Both the position numbers and the translations under genes were made by a program. The notes under the pieces were generated by a model. It worked only from the letters and a program-made list of their open reading frames with translations, had not been told where the DNA came from and searched no databases. From Streptomyces sp. ML-6 (lineage in GTDB: Bacteria > Actinomycetota > Actinomycetes > Streptomycetales > Streptomycetaceae), in the NCBI RefSeq assembly GCF_030116705.1, contig NZ_JAOTIK010000001.1, forward strand, positions 2,499,001-2,563,000: a stretch of DNA of 64,000 nt, given 5' to 3'. Position 1 is the first letter of the stretch, and every line of letters begins with the position of its first letter. Positions 8,236-16,513 of the stretch are shown here, in pieces.

Positions 8236-9342
8236 GTGGAACTCGCCGAACTCGTCGGACTGCGGCCGGTCCCGGCCGGTGGAGTGCTGGTCACCCTCAC
8301 CCGCCGCTGTCCGCTGCGCTGCTCCCACTGCTCCACCGGCTCCGGGCCGCAGGTGCGGGAGGAACCGGAGGCGGACGCGCTGAAACGCTTCGTCTTCTCG
8401 TTCACCGCCGCCGACCGGCCCGACGTGATGATGCTGACCGGGGGCGAACCACTGCTCCGGCCGGACCTGGTGGCCTCGCTCACCCGTTCCGCACGGGCCG
8501 CCGGCACCCGTACCGCGCTGCTCAGCGGCATGTTCTTCGCCCGGTCCCACGGCCTTTCGGCCCCGATGCGGCGGGTGGTGCGCACGCTCGACCACTTCTC
8601 CGCCAGCCTCGACCTGCCGCACGAGCGGGAGGTGCCCCGGGCCGCGGTGTTCCGCGCGGTGCGCGAGATCCGCGAGCTGGGGGTGGCGGTCAGCTTCCAC
8701 CTCACCGGGACCGGCGAGGACGACCCGTACCTCGCGGACGTCACCGCGGACATCGACCGGACCTTCGGCGGAACGGTGCCGTCCCTGGTCAACGAGGTGC
8801 GGCCGTTCGGCCGGGCGGCGTCCTGGGCCCGCCCGGCGCGGACCGTGCCGGACGGCGGGGGCGCGCTGCCGTGCGCGATGGCCGCCTGGCCGGTGGTCGC
8901 CTTCGACGGCACGGTGCTGGCCTGCTGCAACCAGGACACCGTGGACCGCCGCCCCGTACCGCCCCATCTGCGGCTCGGCCACATCGCCCGGGACGACTGG
9001 TCCGCCGTACGGGCGCGGGCGCTGGGGTCGCCGCTGCTGCGGCTCGTGCGCACGGTCGGCCCGGCCCATCTGCGGCAGCGCTGGTCGCCCGGCACCCCGG
9101 CCGGTTCCTACTGCGGGGACTGCCGGCGGCTGGGCGAACTGCCGGAGGTGGTCGCCGCGGCCGACGCGCTGGCCTCGGGCGCCGCGGGCGCGCTGCTCGA
9201 CCTGACCGCCGCCCGCCGGCAGCACGAGCAGGGGCCGGTGACGCTGGTGCGCCGCCACGGCTGCGCCGCGTACGCCGGCCTGGTGGCGGCCCGGGGCGGC
9301 GACCTGTCCCCGCCCCCGGCGACGGAAGGCGCCGGGACATGA
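8236..9342 (+). CDS. Radical SAM/SPASM-type RiPP-modifying enzyme
   Basis: This 368-aa enzyme has the radical SAM CxxxCxxC cluster motif as CPLRCSHC (C25, C29, C32), then LTGGEPLL near residue 73. The C-terminal part has scattered Cys residues (CAMAAWPVVAFDGTVLACC and YCGDC) suggesting auxiliary Fe-S clusters of the SPASM/Twitch type. Such enzymes crosslink or epimerise residues in peptides. The start is GTG with AAGGAG 8 bases upstream. Its stop overlaps the next start (ATGA), so the two are translationally coupled. The substrate could be the divergent class III peptide or the 66-aa protein two genes downstream. Confidence 0.88.
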   Translation: MELAELVGLRPVPAGGVLVTLTRRCPLRCSHCSTGSGPQVREEPEADALKRFVFSFTAADRPDVMMLTGGEPLLRPDLVASLTRSARAAGTRTALLSGMFFARSHGLSAPMRRVVRTLDHFSASLDLPHEREVPRAAVFRAVREIRELGVAVSFHLTGTGEDDPYLADVTADIDRTFGGTVPSLVNEVRPFGRAASWARPARTVPDGGGALPCAMAAWPVVAFDGTVLACCNQDTVDRRPVPPHLRLGHIARDDWSAVRARALGSPLLRLVRTVGPAHLRQRWSPGTPAGSYCGDCRRLGELPEVVAAADALASGAAGALLDLTAARRQHEQGPVTLVRRHGCAAYAGLVAARGGDLSPPPATEGAGT

Positions 9343-10289
9343 GCCCCGTGGCCCGGCCCCCGGGACGCGCCGCGGAGCCGGTCGCGGAACCCGTCGCGGC
9401 GCAACTCCCGGGACGTACCCCGGATCCCGCCCCGGATCCCGTCGCGGCGTCGCGCCCGGCATCGGCTCCCGGGCGGGCCTCATCGACTCCCGGCCGGGCT
9501 CCTCGACCCGTCCGGGACACCGCCCCGTCCGCCGCCGCCCGGGTACCGGGGGCGCGCGGCGGGCGCGGGCTTTCGGCCTCCGAACGACTGCGGGTCAAAC
9601 TCGCCTTCGCCGAACCGGCGTTGCGCGCCTCGACGGCCGGGCTGTGGCGGCCCGAGGGGCTGCTGTCCCGCTACCGGTCGTACCTGTGCGCGATGCACAC
9701 GGTCATCCGGGCCTCCGTACCGCTGATGGAGCGGGCCACCGAACGGGCCGGGCTGCTGGCCCGGCGCGGCGATCCGCTGGGCGCGCCGCTGGCCGCCTAC
9801 CTGGAGGAGCACATCCGGGAGGAGGCGGAGCACGACACCTGGCTGCTGGAGGACCTGACGGCGGCGGGCAGCGGCCCCCGGGCCGCGCTGGACCCGGTCC
9901 CGCCGCCGCTCGTCGCCTCCCTGGTGGGGGCCCAGTACTACTGGATCGAGCACCACCACCCGGTGGCGCTGCTCGGTTACATCGCCGTGCTGGAGGGGCA
10001 CGCCCCGGCGGCGGGCCTCGCGCCCCGGCTGGCCCGGCTGACCGGACTGCCCGCCCCGGCCTTCCGCACCGTGCACGAGCACGCGCGGCTCGACGGCGGC
10101 CATGCCGACGAACTGTACGCACTGCTCGACCGGTTGCCGTTGTCGCGGGGCCAGGAGGCGGCCGTGGCCGTCAGCGCCCTGCACACCACGGACGCGCTCA
10201 CCCAGTTGTTCGTCCGGCTCGGGCGCACCGGACCGGCGCCGCCGGTGCGGGGAGCCGGGCGGTCCGTCCCGAGGGAAGGCCCGACATGA
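9339..10289 (+). CDS. Haem-oxygenase-like iron-containing redox enzyme
   Basis: The 316-aa protein begins with about 75 Pro/Ala/Arg-rich residues, likely disordered, then a helical domain. Candidate metal ligands sit in EEHIREEAEHD (about 156-166), WIEHHHP (about 203-209) and HEHARLDGGH (246-255). Spacing of Glu, His and Asp-x-x-His resembles haem-oxygenase-like diiron oxidases. Such enzymes hydroxylate, desaturate or cleave small substrates. It overlaps both neighbours by ATGA, so it is an integral member of the operon. The reaction cannot be predicted. Confidence 0.78.
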   Translation: MSPVARPPGRAAEPVAEPVAAQLPGRTPDPAPDPVAASRPASAPGRASSTPGRAPRPVRDTAPSAAARVPGARGGRGLSASERLRVKLAFAEPALRASTAGLWRPEGLLSRYRSYLCAMHTVIRASVPLMERATERAGLLARRGDPLGAPLAAYLEEHIREEAEHDTWLLEDLTAAGSGPRAALDPVPPPLVASLVGAQYYWIEHHHPVALLGYIAVLEGHAPAAGLAPRLARLTGLPAPAFRTVHEHARLDGGHADELYALLDRLPLSRGQEAAVAVSALHTTDALTQLFVRLGRTGPAPPVRGAGRSVPREGPT

Positions 10290-10486
10290 CCGAACCACCG
10301 GACCGGCTCGCCGTGCTGTACGGCGCCGGGTTCGCCGTCGATCTGCTCACCGACGAACAGCGGCAGGTACTGAACGACCTCGCACCGGAGGAACTCACCG
10401 TGCTGCTCGACATCAAGAGCCGGCTCGACGCGGTGGGGCCCGAGGTGGAGGCGCACGGCGAGATCGCGGGCGGCGCCCTGTTCTGA
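10286..10486 (+). CDS. 66-aa small protein, aroma-sacti cluster domain-like; possible RiPP precursor
   Basis: The product starts MTEPPDRLAVLYGAGFAVD and ends AHGEIAGGALF. The middle (LTDEQRQVLNDLAPEELTVL then LDIKSRLDAVGPEVEAH) is a compact helical pattern I associate with short actinobacterial proteins named aroma-sacti cluster domain proteins, found beside radical SAM genes. The start overlaps the stop of the preceding gene (ATGA). It could be a precursor with a short C-terminal core, or an accessory recognition protein. It has no Cys, so a classical thioether sactipeptide core is excluded. Confidence 0.68.
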   Translation: MTEPPDRLAVLYGAGFAVDLLTDEQRQVLNDLAPEELTVLLDIKSRLDAVGPEVEAHGEIAGGALF

Positions 10487-10635
10487 GGCCGCCCACCGGG
10501 TTCCGGGCCGGCCGGCGATCCGCCGGCCGCCCCGGGGCCGCCCGGGTCCTGCTCCGTCGGGACCCGTCGCGCGGCGGGCCGGTTCCCGTGACCGGGCCCG
10601 CCGCTCCGGCCGGGCCAAGCAGAGAGGAAGCGCTG

Positions 10636-13600
10636 ATGAACTGCACATCGTGCCGGCACGAGCTGCCCGCCGCCGCACGGTTCTGCCCGTTCTGCGGCAC
10701 CCCGTGCCCGTCGCCCGTGGCCGCCGCGCCGGAGGACGAACGCAAGCTGGTCACCGCGGTCTTCTGCGACCTGGTGGGTTCCACGGCGCTGTCCGGGCTG
10801 CTGGACCCGGAGACCCTGCGCACCGTGACGCTGCGCTACTTCGCGGTGATGAGCGAGCAGATCGAGGCGCACGGCGGCACCCCGGAGAAGTTCATCGGCG
10901 ACGCCGTGATGGCGGTGTTCGGGGTGCCGGTGATGCGTGAGGACGACGCGCGGCGGGCTCTCGCCGCGGCGCTCGGCATGCGGGAGGCGCTGGCGGAACT
11001 GAACACCGAGCTCGAAGCCACCCTGGGCATCCGGCTCGACATTCGGATCGGCGTCAACACCGGTCAGGTGGTGGCGAGTTCCGATGCGAGCACCCGGCAG
11101 GCGCTGATCTCGGGCGAGACGGTGAACGTGGCGGCCCGGCTGGAGCAGAACGCGGCGGCCGGCGAGATCCTGATCGGCCCGCAGACCCTGGAGGCCGCCG
11201 GTCCGACGGTGGTCGTCCAGGAGACGGGCCCGCTGCGGCTCAAGGGCAAGAGCGACAGCGTGTCCGCGTACCGGCTGATCGCGCTCGGCGCCGACGACCC
11301 GGAGCTGCTGCGCCGTTTCGACGTGCCGTTCATCGGCCGCGCCGCGGAGCGGGCGGCGCTGGACGAGGCCCTGGAGCACACGGCGCGCGGGGCGGGCCCG
11401 GGGCTGGTCCGCCTCGTCGGTGACGCCGGGATCGGCAAGACCCGCCTGGCGCGCGAGTGGCTGGCCGGCCTCGACGGCCCCGGGCGGCCGGTCGTCGGGA
11501 CCGGCCGCTGCCGCAGCTACGGGGACCACGGCACCCTGGCGCCGCTGGCCGACGCGGTACGGGAGGTGCTCGGCTCGCCGGTCGCCCGGGAAGCGCTGCG
11601 GGAAGCGGTGCGGGAGGCGTCGGCCGGGGTGTCCGGGCGGTCCGGGGCCGCGGTGGCGGACGCGTGGGAGCTGCTGCGCGGCGGCCTGCTGCACGACGGC
11701 ACGCCCAACGCCCCGTTCGAGGACATGTGCGCCGCGCTGATCACCGTGCTGTCCCGGACGGCGGAGCGGCGGCCGGTGCTGCTGGTCGTCGACGACTGGC
11801 ACTGGGCCGAACCGCTGCTGGTGCGGACGGTGAACCGGCTGGCCGGGCCGCTGGGCCGGGCGGGCGGGCTCATCGTGTGTCCGGGCCGCCCGGACGGGCC
11901 GCCGGCCGCCGCCGACCCGGCCGCGGACCCTGCCCGGATCCTGCCGCTGACCGGCCTGCCGCGCGCCGAGGCCGCCCTGCTGGTCCGCGAACTGACCGCC
12001 TCGGCCTCCCCCGCCACAGGGGCCGCTCCGGGCACGTACGGCCGCGTCCCCCACCCCCGTACCCCGCACGACACCGACTCCTACAGTCACGACCTCTACG
12101 AGCGGGCCGAGGGAAACCCCCTCTATCTGGAGCAGCTCCTCGTCCCGGCGGGCCCGGATGCGGCGGGCCCGGTGCCGGAGGGGGCGCGGGACGTACGGGG
12201 CTCGGCGCTGCCGCCGACCCTCCAGGCGCTGCTGGGGGCCAGGATCGGCACGCTGGAACGGGCCGAACGCGCCACCCTGGACCTGGCCGCTGTCGTCGGC
12301 CGGGACTTCACCGCCCCGGAACTCGTCCGGCTGACCCGGGCGGCCCGGGAGGCGGAGCACACGGCCCGCCCCGTACCGGCCGCGCACCCCGAGGGGTCCG
12401 CCCCGGAGGACGACCGGGGCCGGGTGGCCCGCGCGCTGGCCCGGTTGCGCGGACGCCGGCTGGTCGAGGCCGCGCCGGGCGGCGAACCGGGCGCGGGACG
12501 GCACCGGTTCAGCAGCGGCCTGGTCCAGGAGGTGGCGTACGACTCGCTGTCGAAGCGGGCCAAGGCCGAGCGGCACGCCTGGGCGTCCGAGCTGCCCAGT
12601 GTGACGGCGGCGGGCGAGGCGGCGGTCGGCGGGCATCTGGAGCGGGCGTACCGGTACCGCACCGAGCTGGGGCTGGCCGACGACCGGGCCGCCGCCCTGC
12701 GGGTCCGGGCCGCCGCCGCGCTCGCCTCGGCCGGTGCGCAGGCCCTGGCCCGTTCCGATCTGCACTGGGCGCAGGGCCTGTTGGAGCGTGCCGTGGATCT
12801 GCATCCGGCGGGTGACCCGGCCGCGGCACCGGCGCTGCGGCGGCTCGGCGAGGTGCGGCTGGCGCTCGGCCGGGCCGAGGACGGGGAGCGCCTGTTGCGG
12901 CAGGTGCTGGCCATCGGGACCGCGCCGGTGGAGGCCGCGCACGCCCGGCTCGCGCTGGCGGTGCTGGACCCGGCCTCGGTGAGCGTGTCGGCCACGGCCC
13001 GGTCGGTGCTGCCGCTCTTCGAGTCCGCCGGGGACTGGATCGGACAGGCGCGGGCCCGGTTGCGGCTGGCCCAGCGGTTGCAGCTGGCGGGCCGGCACGA
13101 GGAGGCCGACCGCGATCTGACCCTGGCCCTGGACCACGCGGTGCGGGCCGAGGCGGAGCCGGAGCGGGCGGCGGCGCTCGGCGCCATCGGGATCTCGCTG
13201 TGGCGCGGGCCGGAGCCGGTACCGGTCGCGGTGACCCGCTGCCGGGGCCTGCTCGCCGCGCACGGCGCAGGCCGCCCGGCCGTCCGGACCACCCTGAACT
13301 GCCCGCTGGCCGTGCTGTACGCGCTCCACGACCGGGCGGACCGGGCCCGGGAGTGCCTGGCCGAGGCGGAACGGCTGGCCGACGAGCTGGGGTACGCGGA
13401 GGCGGAGGTCTTCCTTCCGGTGTTCCGGGCGACGGTCGAGTCGCTGCTCGGGTGCACCGGCCCGGCCCTGGACCTGCTCGTCCGGGCGGACCGGGCGGCG
13501 GAGCGCGCCGGGGCCCGGTCCATGCGGCCGGCCATCGCGCTGGAGGCGGCCCGGTTGCTGCTCGACGACGGCCGGCCCGGCGAGGCGGGTCCGTGGCTCG

Positions 13601-13938
13601 AAGGGGTCGGGGAGGAGCGGCCGTTGCCGCACTCCGACCGGGTGGACCTGGCGGGGCTGCGGGCCCGGCTGGCGGCGGGGGCCGGGGACGCGGGGGCGGC
13701 CCTGCGTCACGCGGACCGGGCCGTGCGGGACTCCCTGCTGACCGACTCCCCGTTGGTACGGGCCACCGCGTCGCTGGACCGGGCGCGGACGCTGGCGCTG
13801 CTGGGCGACGCGGCGGGGGCCTCGGCGGCGGCGCGGGAGGCCCGGGAGGGGTTCGCGGAGAAGGGACATCTGCCGGGCGAACGGTGGGCCGCACGGCTCG
13901 TCGCCGGACCGGCGGCGGCCACGACGGAGAAGAGCTGA
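10636..13938 (+). CDS. Zinc-ribbon / nucleotidyl cyclase / AAA-type ATPase / TPR signalling protein
   Basis: This 1100-aa protein starts with a CxxC...CxxC zinc ribbon (C3, C6, C17, C20), then a class III adenylate/guanylate cyclase domain (about 35-215, with VFCDLVGST and FIGDAVMAVFG). A STAND-type ATPase follows with Walker A GDAGIGKTR near 265 and Walker B LLVVDDWHW near 385, then alpha-helical TPR-like repeats to the end. No LuxR helix-turn-helix is seen at the C-terminus, unlike many LAL regulators. It likely senses a ligand and makes cyclic nucleotide, or uses the domain as a switch. A 149-bp gap precedes it; the start has GAGGAAG upstream. The gene downstream follows by 2 bases. Confidence 0.85.
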   Translation: MNCTSCRHELPAAARFCPFCGTPCPSPVAAAPEDERKLVTAVFCDLVGSTALSGLLDPETLRTVTLRYFAVMSEQIEAHGGTPEKFIGDAVMAVFGVPVMREDDARRALAAALGMREALAELNTELEATLGIRLDIRIGVNTGQVVASSDASTRQALISGETVNVAARLEQNAAAGEILIGPQTLEAAGPTVVVQETGPLRLKGKSDSVSAYRLIALGADDPELLRRFDVPFIGRAAERAALDEALEHTARGAGPGLVRLVGDAGIGKTRLAREWLAGLDGPGRPVVGTGRCRSYGDHGTLAPLADAVREVLGSPVAREALREAVREASAGVSGRSGAAVADAWELLRGGLLHDGTPNAPFEDMCAALITVLSRTAERRPVLLVVDDWHWAEPLLVRTVNRLAGPLGRAGGLIVCPGRPDGPPAAADPAADPARILPLTGLPRAEAALLVRELTASASPATGAAPGTYGRVPHPRTPHDTDSYSHDLYERAEGNPLYLEQLLVPAGPDAAGPVPEGARDVRGSALPPTLQALLGARIGTLERAERATLDLAAVVGRDFTAPELVRLTRAAREAEHTARPVPAAHPEGSAPEDDRGRVARALARLRGRRLVEAAPGGEPGAGRHRFSSGLVQEVAYDSLSKRAKAERHAWASELPSVTAAGEAAVGGHLERAYRYRTELGLADDRAAALRVRAAAALASAGAQALARSDLHWAQGLLERAVDLHPAGDPAAAPALRRLGEVRLALGRAEDGERLLRQVLAIGTAPVEAAHARLALAVLDPASVSVSATARSVLPLFESAGDWIGQARARLRLAQRLQLAGRHEEADRDLTLALDHAVRAEAEPERAAALGAIGISLWRGPEPVPVAVTRCRGLLAAHGAGRPAVRTTLNCPLAVLYALHDRADRARECLAEAERLADELGYAEAEVFLPVFRATVESLLGCTGPALDLLVRADRAAERAGARSMRPAIALEAARLLLDDGRPGEAGPWLEGVGEERPLPHSDRVDLAGLRARLAAGAGDAGAALRHADRAVRDSLLTDSPLVRATASLDRARTLALLGDAAGASAAAREAREGFAEKGHLPGERWAARLVAGPAAATTEKS

Positions 13939-13940
13939 GG

Positions 13941-14819
13941 ATGACGACCACGGACACGGCCCCGGGGCCGGGACTGACCTGGAGTCTGCGGGGACGCGGA
14001 CCCGACGACGTGGCGGTTCTCGCGGACCCGGGCCCGGGGCACGAGGACGGGACCGTACCGGGCACCGGGCGGGGCGTACGGGTCTGCGTGGTGGACTCGG
14101 GCGTCGAACGCGACCATCCGGGCGTCGGCCCGGTCGCCGGCTCATGGGTGGTGGTCAAGGACCCGGAGACCGGCGGGACCGAGGTGCGGCCGACCGACAC
14201 CGGGGACTCCTGCGGGCACGGCACCGCCTGCGCGGGCATCATCCGGCGGACCGCCCCGGAGTGCGAACTGCACAGCGTACGGGTGCTGGGCGAGCGGTTC
14301 TCCGGTACCGGGGACGTGCTGCTGGCCGGGTTGCGCTGGGCGGTCGAGCAGGGCTTCGACGTGGTGAACCTGTCGTTGTCCACCACCCGGGCCCGGTTCG
14401 CCGAGGAGCTGCACTCGCTGGCCGACCGCGCCTACTTCAACCGGACGGTCGTGGTCGCCTCGGCGCACAACTCCCCGGTGGAGAGCTACCCGTGGCGGTT
14501 CGCCTCGGTGATCTCCGTGGGCAGCCACCAGGAGGAGGACCCGGACCTGCACCTATACAACCCCGAACCGCCGGTGGAGTTCTTCGCCCCCGGCCAGAAC
14601 GTGACGGTGCCGTGGCTGGGCGGCACCTCGATCCGCACCACCGGGAACAGCTTCGCGACCCCGTACATCAGCGGACTGTGCGCGCGTCTCCTCTCGTCCC
14701 ATCCGAGGATGACGGCCTTCCAGCTCAAGAACGCCCTTTATCTCTCCGCGGCCAACGTGCGGTTCGGTCCGCGGCTTCCCACCCCGGCAGGAGAGGTCTG
14801 CGATGACTCCGAGAACTGA
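13941..14819 (+). CDS. Subtilisin-like (S8) serine peptidase without signal peptide
   Basis: The 292-aa protein carries the S8 triad: D52 in VVDSGVERDHPG, H93 in CGHGTACAGI and S237 in GNSFATPYISG, with VASAHNS supplying the oxyanion Asn. No signal peptide or propeptide is visible, so it should act in the cytoplasm. Dedicated S8 proteases remove leaders in some lanthipeptide systems, and this locus has no other leader peptidase, so leader removal is a fair inference. It starts 2 bases after the cyclase/ATPase gene and overlaps the GAF gene by 17 bases. Confidence 0.88.
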   Translation: MTTTDTAPGPGLTWSLRGRGPDDVAVLADPGPGHEDGTVPGTGRGVRVCVVDSGVERDHPGVGPVAGSWVVVKDPETGGTEVRPTDTGDSCGHGTACAGIIRRTAPECELHSVRVLGERFSGTGDVLLAGLRWAVEQGFDVVNLSLSTTRARFAEELHSLADRAYFNRTVVVASAHNSPVESYPWRFASVISVGSHQEEDPDLHLYNPEPPVEFFAPGQNVTVPWLGGTSIRTTGNSFATPYISGLCARLLSSHPRMTAFQLKNALYLSAANVRFGPRLPTPAGEVCDDSEN

Positions 14820-15417
14820 ACCAGTGTCCGCGTCGGCGTCCGCCGCGGGAACGGTCCCACCGGTCGACCCGCACCGGCGCGAACTCCTCCAGTCCATCGT
14901 CGACGTGGCCCGCGCGATCTTCGGGGCGGAGGCCAGTTCGGTCTTCCTGCTGGACGAGGAGGCCGACGAGCTGGTCTTCCAGGCGGTGTCCGGCCAGGGC
15001 GAGGAGTTCCTGGTGGGCCGCAGGTTTCCGGCCGGCCGCGGGATCGCGGGCTGGGTGGCGACCTCGGGCGAGCCGATGGTGGTGGACGACCTCACCACGG
15101 ACACCTCCTTCGACCGTTCGCTCGCCGAGTCCACCGAGTTCGTGCCCGACTCCCTGATGGCGGCCCCGCTGATCAGCGACGGGCAGGTGCTCGGCGTACT
15201 GGAGGTGCTCGATCCGTCGCCGCGCGCCCGGACGGACATGCGGGAACTGGACCTGCTCGCCATGTTCGCCCGGCAGGCCGCGGCGGCGCTGCGGATGGCC
15301 GCGCACGCCCCCGCCGCCGGCGCACAGGGACTCGGCGCGGGGCTGGGGCCACGTCAGCGGGCGGACGCGCTGCGACTGCTGGGTAGTCTGGAGCAGCTGC
15401 TCCGGGAGCCCTGCTGA
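14803..15417 (+). CDS. GAF-domain protein
   Basis: The 204-aa product has a single GAF sensor fold at about residues 25-170 (SSVFLLDEEADELVFQAVSG, GRGIAGWVATSGEPMVVDDL, MAAPLISDGQVLGVLEVLD) and no output domain. It might sense a small molecule or cyclic nucleotide and act with the cyclase/ATPase two genes upstream. The 17-base overlap with the S8 gene supports a shared operon. Confidence 0.88.
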   Translation: MTPRTEPVSASASAAGTVPPVDPHRRELLQSIVDVARAIFGAEASSVFLLDEEADELVFQAVSGQGEEFLVGRRFPAGRGIAGWVATSGEPMVVDDLTTDTSFDRSLAESTEFVPDSLMAAPLISDGQVLGVLEVLDPSPRARTDMRELDLLAMFARQAAAALRMAAHAPAAGAQGLGAGLGPRQRADALRLLGSLEQLLREPC

Positions 15418-15457
15418 GCCCCGGGGGCAGGAAGCCGACGACGGAAGGACCACCCAG

Positions 15458-16249
15458 GTGAAGTTCGCCTTCTCCACCCTCGGAGTGCCGGGGCTGCCCA
15501 TCGCCGATGTCGTCCGGCTCGCCGTCGACCACGGCTACCAGGGGGTGGAGCTGCGGGCCCACCCGGAGGAGCCGGTGCACCCGGGCCTCTCCGCCTCCGA
15601 ACGGGCCGCCGTGGCCGAGGAGTTCGAGAAGGCCGGCGTACGGATCCTGACCGTCGCCGGGTACGTCAGGGCCGCCGCCGAGGGCGACGACGCGCCCGTG
15701 CTGGAGGAGCTGGCCGGGCTGGTGGACCTGGCGCACGACCTGGGCGCGGAGAACGTCCGGGTCTTCCCGGGCGGCGGCGGCCTGCCCCCCGCCGAGGCCG
15801 ACGCGAACGCCGCCCGCCGCCTGGCCGCCGCCGCCCCGCACGCCACCGACCGGAACGTACGCATCCTGCTGGAGACCCACGACTCCCACCGGGCCGGCGC
15901 GGACGTCGCCCGGATCGTCGGAACGGTCGGCCACGCCCGGATCGGCGCGCTGTGGGACATCATGCACACCTGGCTCGCCGACGAGCCCCCGGCCGCGAGC
16001 CACGCGGTACTGGCCCCGTACCTGGGCTACGTCCAGGTGAAGGACATCGCGTCCGCCGAGGACACCGAACCGCTCCCCCTGGGCGCCGGAGCACTGCCCC
16101 TGGCCGCCTGCCTGGCCACCCTGGACCCGGACAGCTGGGTCTGCTGGGAATACGAGAAGCGCTGGCACCCGGCCGCCCCTCCCCTGCCGGACCTCCTGAC
16201 GGCGGGGCGGGAGCATCTGCTGAGCTTGGGCGCGCCGCGGGGGCGGTAG
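15458..16249 (+). CDS. Sugar phosphate isomerase/epimerase (AP endonuclease 2-type TIM barrel)
   Basis: The 263-aa protein matches the xylose isomerase-like TIM barrel family, with metal-binding residues in LLETHDSH, ALWDIMHTW, YVQVKDI and CWEYEKRW. Members isomerise or epimerise sugars, inositols or hydroxypyruvate-like compounds. The start is GTG with GGAAGG 11 bases upstream. It lies 40 bases after the GAF gene, but no clear functional link to the RiPP genes exists. Confidence 0.85.
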   Translation: MKFAFSTLGVPGLPIADVVRLAVDHGYQGVELRAHPEEPVHPGLSASERAAVAEEFEKAGVRILTVAGYVRAAAEGDDAPVLEELAGLVDLAHDLGAENVRVFPGGGGLPPAEADANAARRLAAAAPHATDRNVRILLETHDSHRAGADVARIVGTVGHARIGALWDIMHTWLADEPPAASHAVLAPYLGYVQVKDIASAEDTEPLPLGAGALPLAACLATLDPDSWVCWEYEKRWHPAAPPLPDLLTAGREHLLSLGAPRGR

Positions 16250-16339
16250 CCGTCCCGGCGCCCTGCTGGTGGGGTGTTCCCTGCGCAGGTGGGGCATTCC
16301 GCTCTCTGCCGTGGAACAGGCCCAAGCCCCCACCTTGCG

Positions 16340-16513
16340 GACCGAGTCCAGCCATGAGGAAGAACTGGCGGGGCGAAGGCGGCCTGAGACAATTGCTCTG
16401 CCCGGGCTCCCTATCCACCACCTAAAAGAATGCCCCTTGCGTCCGCTATGTCGGAATCTTTGAAAGTAAGTAAAATCAACACCCTGCCGCGATAACGTCG
16501 CAGGTCACGAACT
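16340..16513 (+). promoter_or_regulatory. CRISPR leader of array 1
   Basis: This 174-base stretch aligns with the region before array 2 (25670-25844). The most conserved part is the last 70 bases: CTATG, ATCTTTGRAAGTAAGTAAAA, CACCCTGCCGCGATAA and GCAGGTCACGAACT. It is AT-richer than its surroundings and adjoins the first repeat, as expected for a leader where transcription and spacer insertion begin. Confidence 0.85.

Noticed and set aside
9353..9560. Pro/Ala repeats at the start of the haem-oxygenase-like gene as a separate precursor peptide
   Set aside because: The frame is continuous with the enzyme and starts by ATGA overlap; it reads as a disordered N-terminus.
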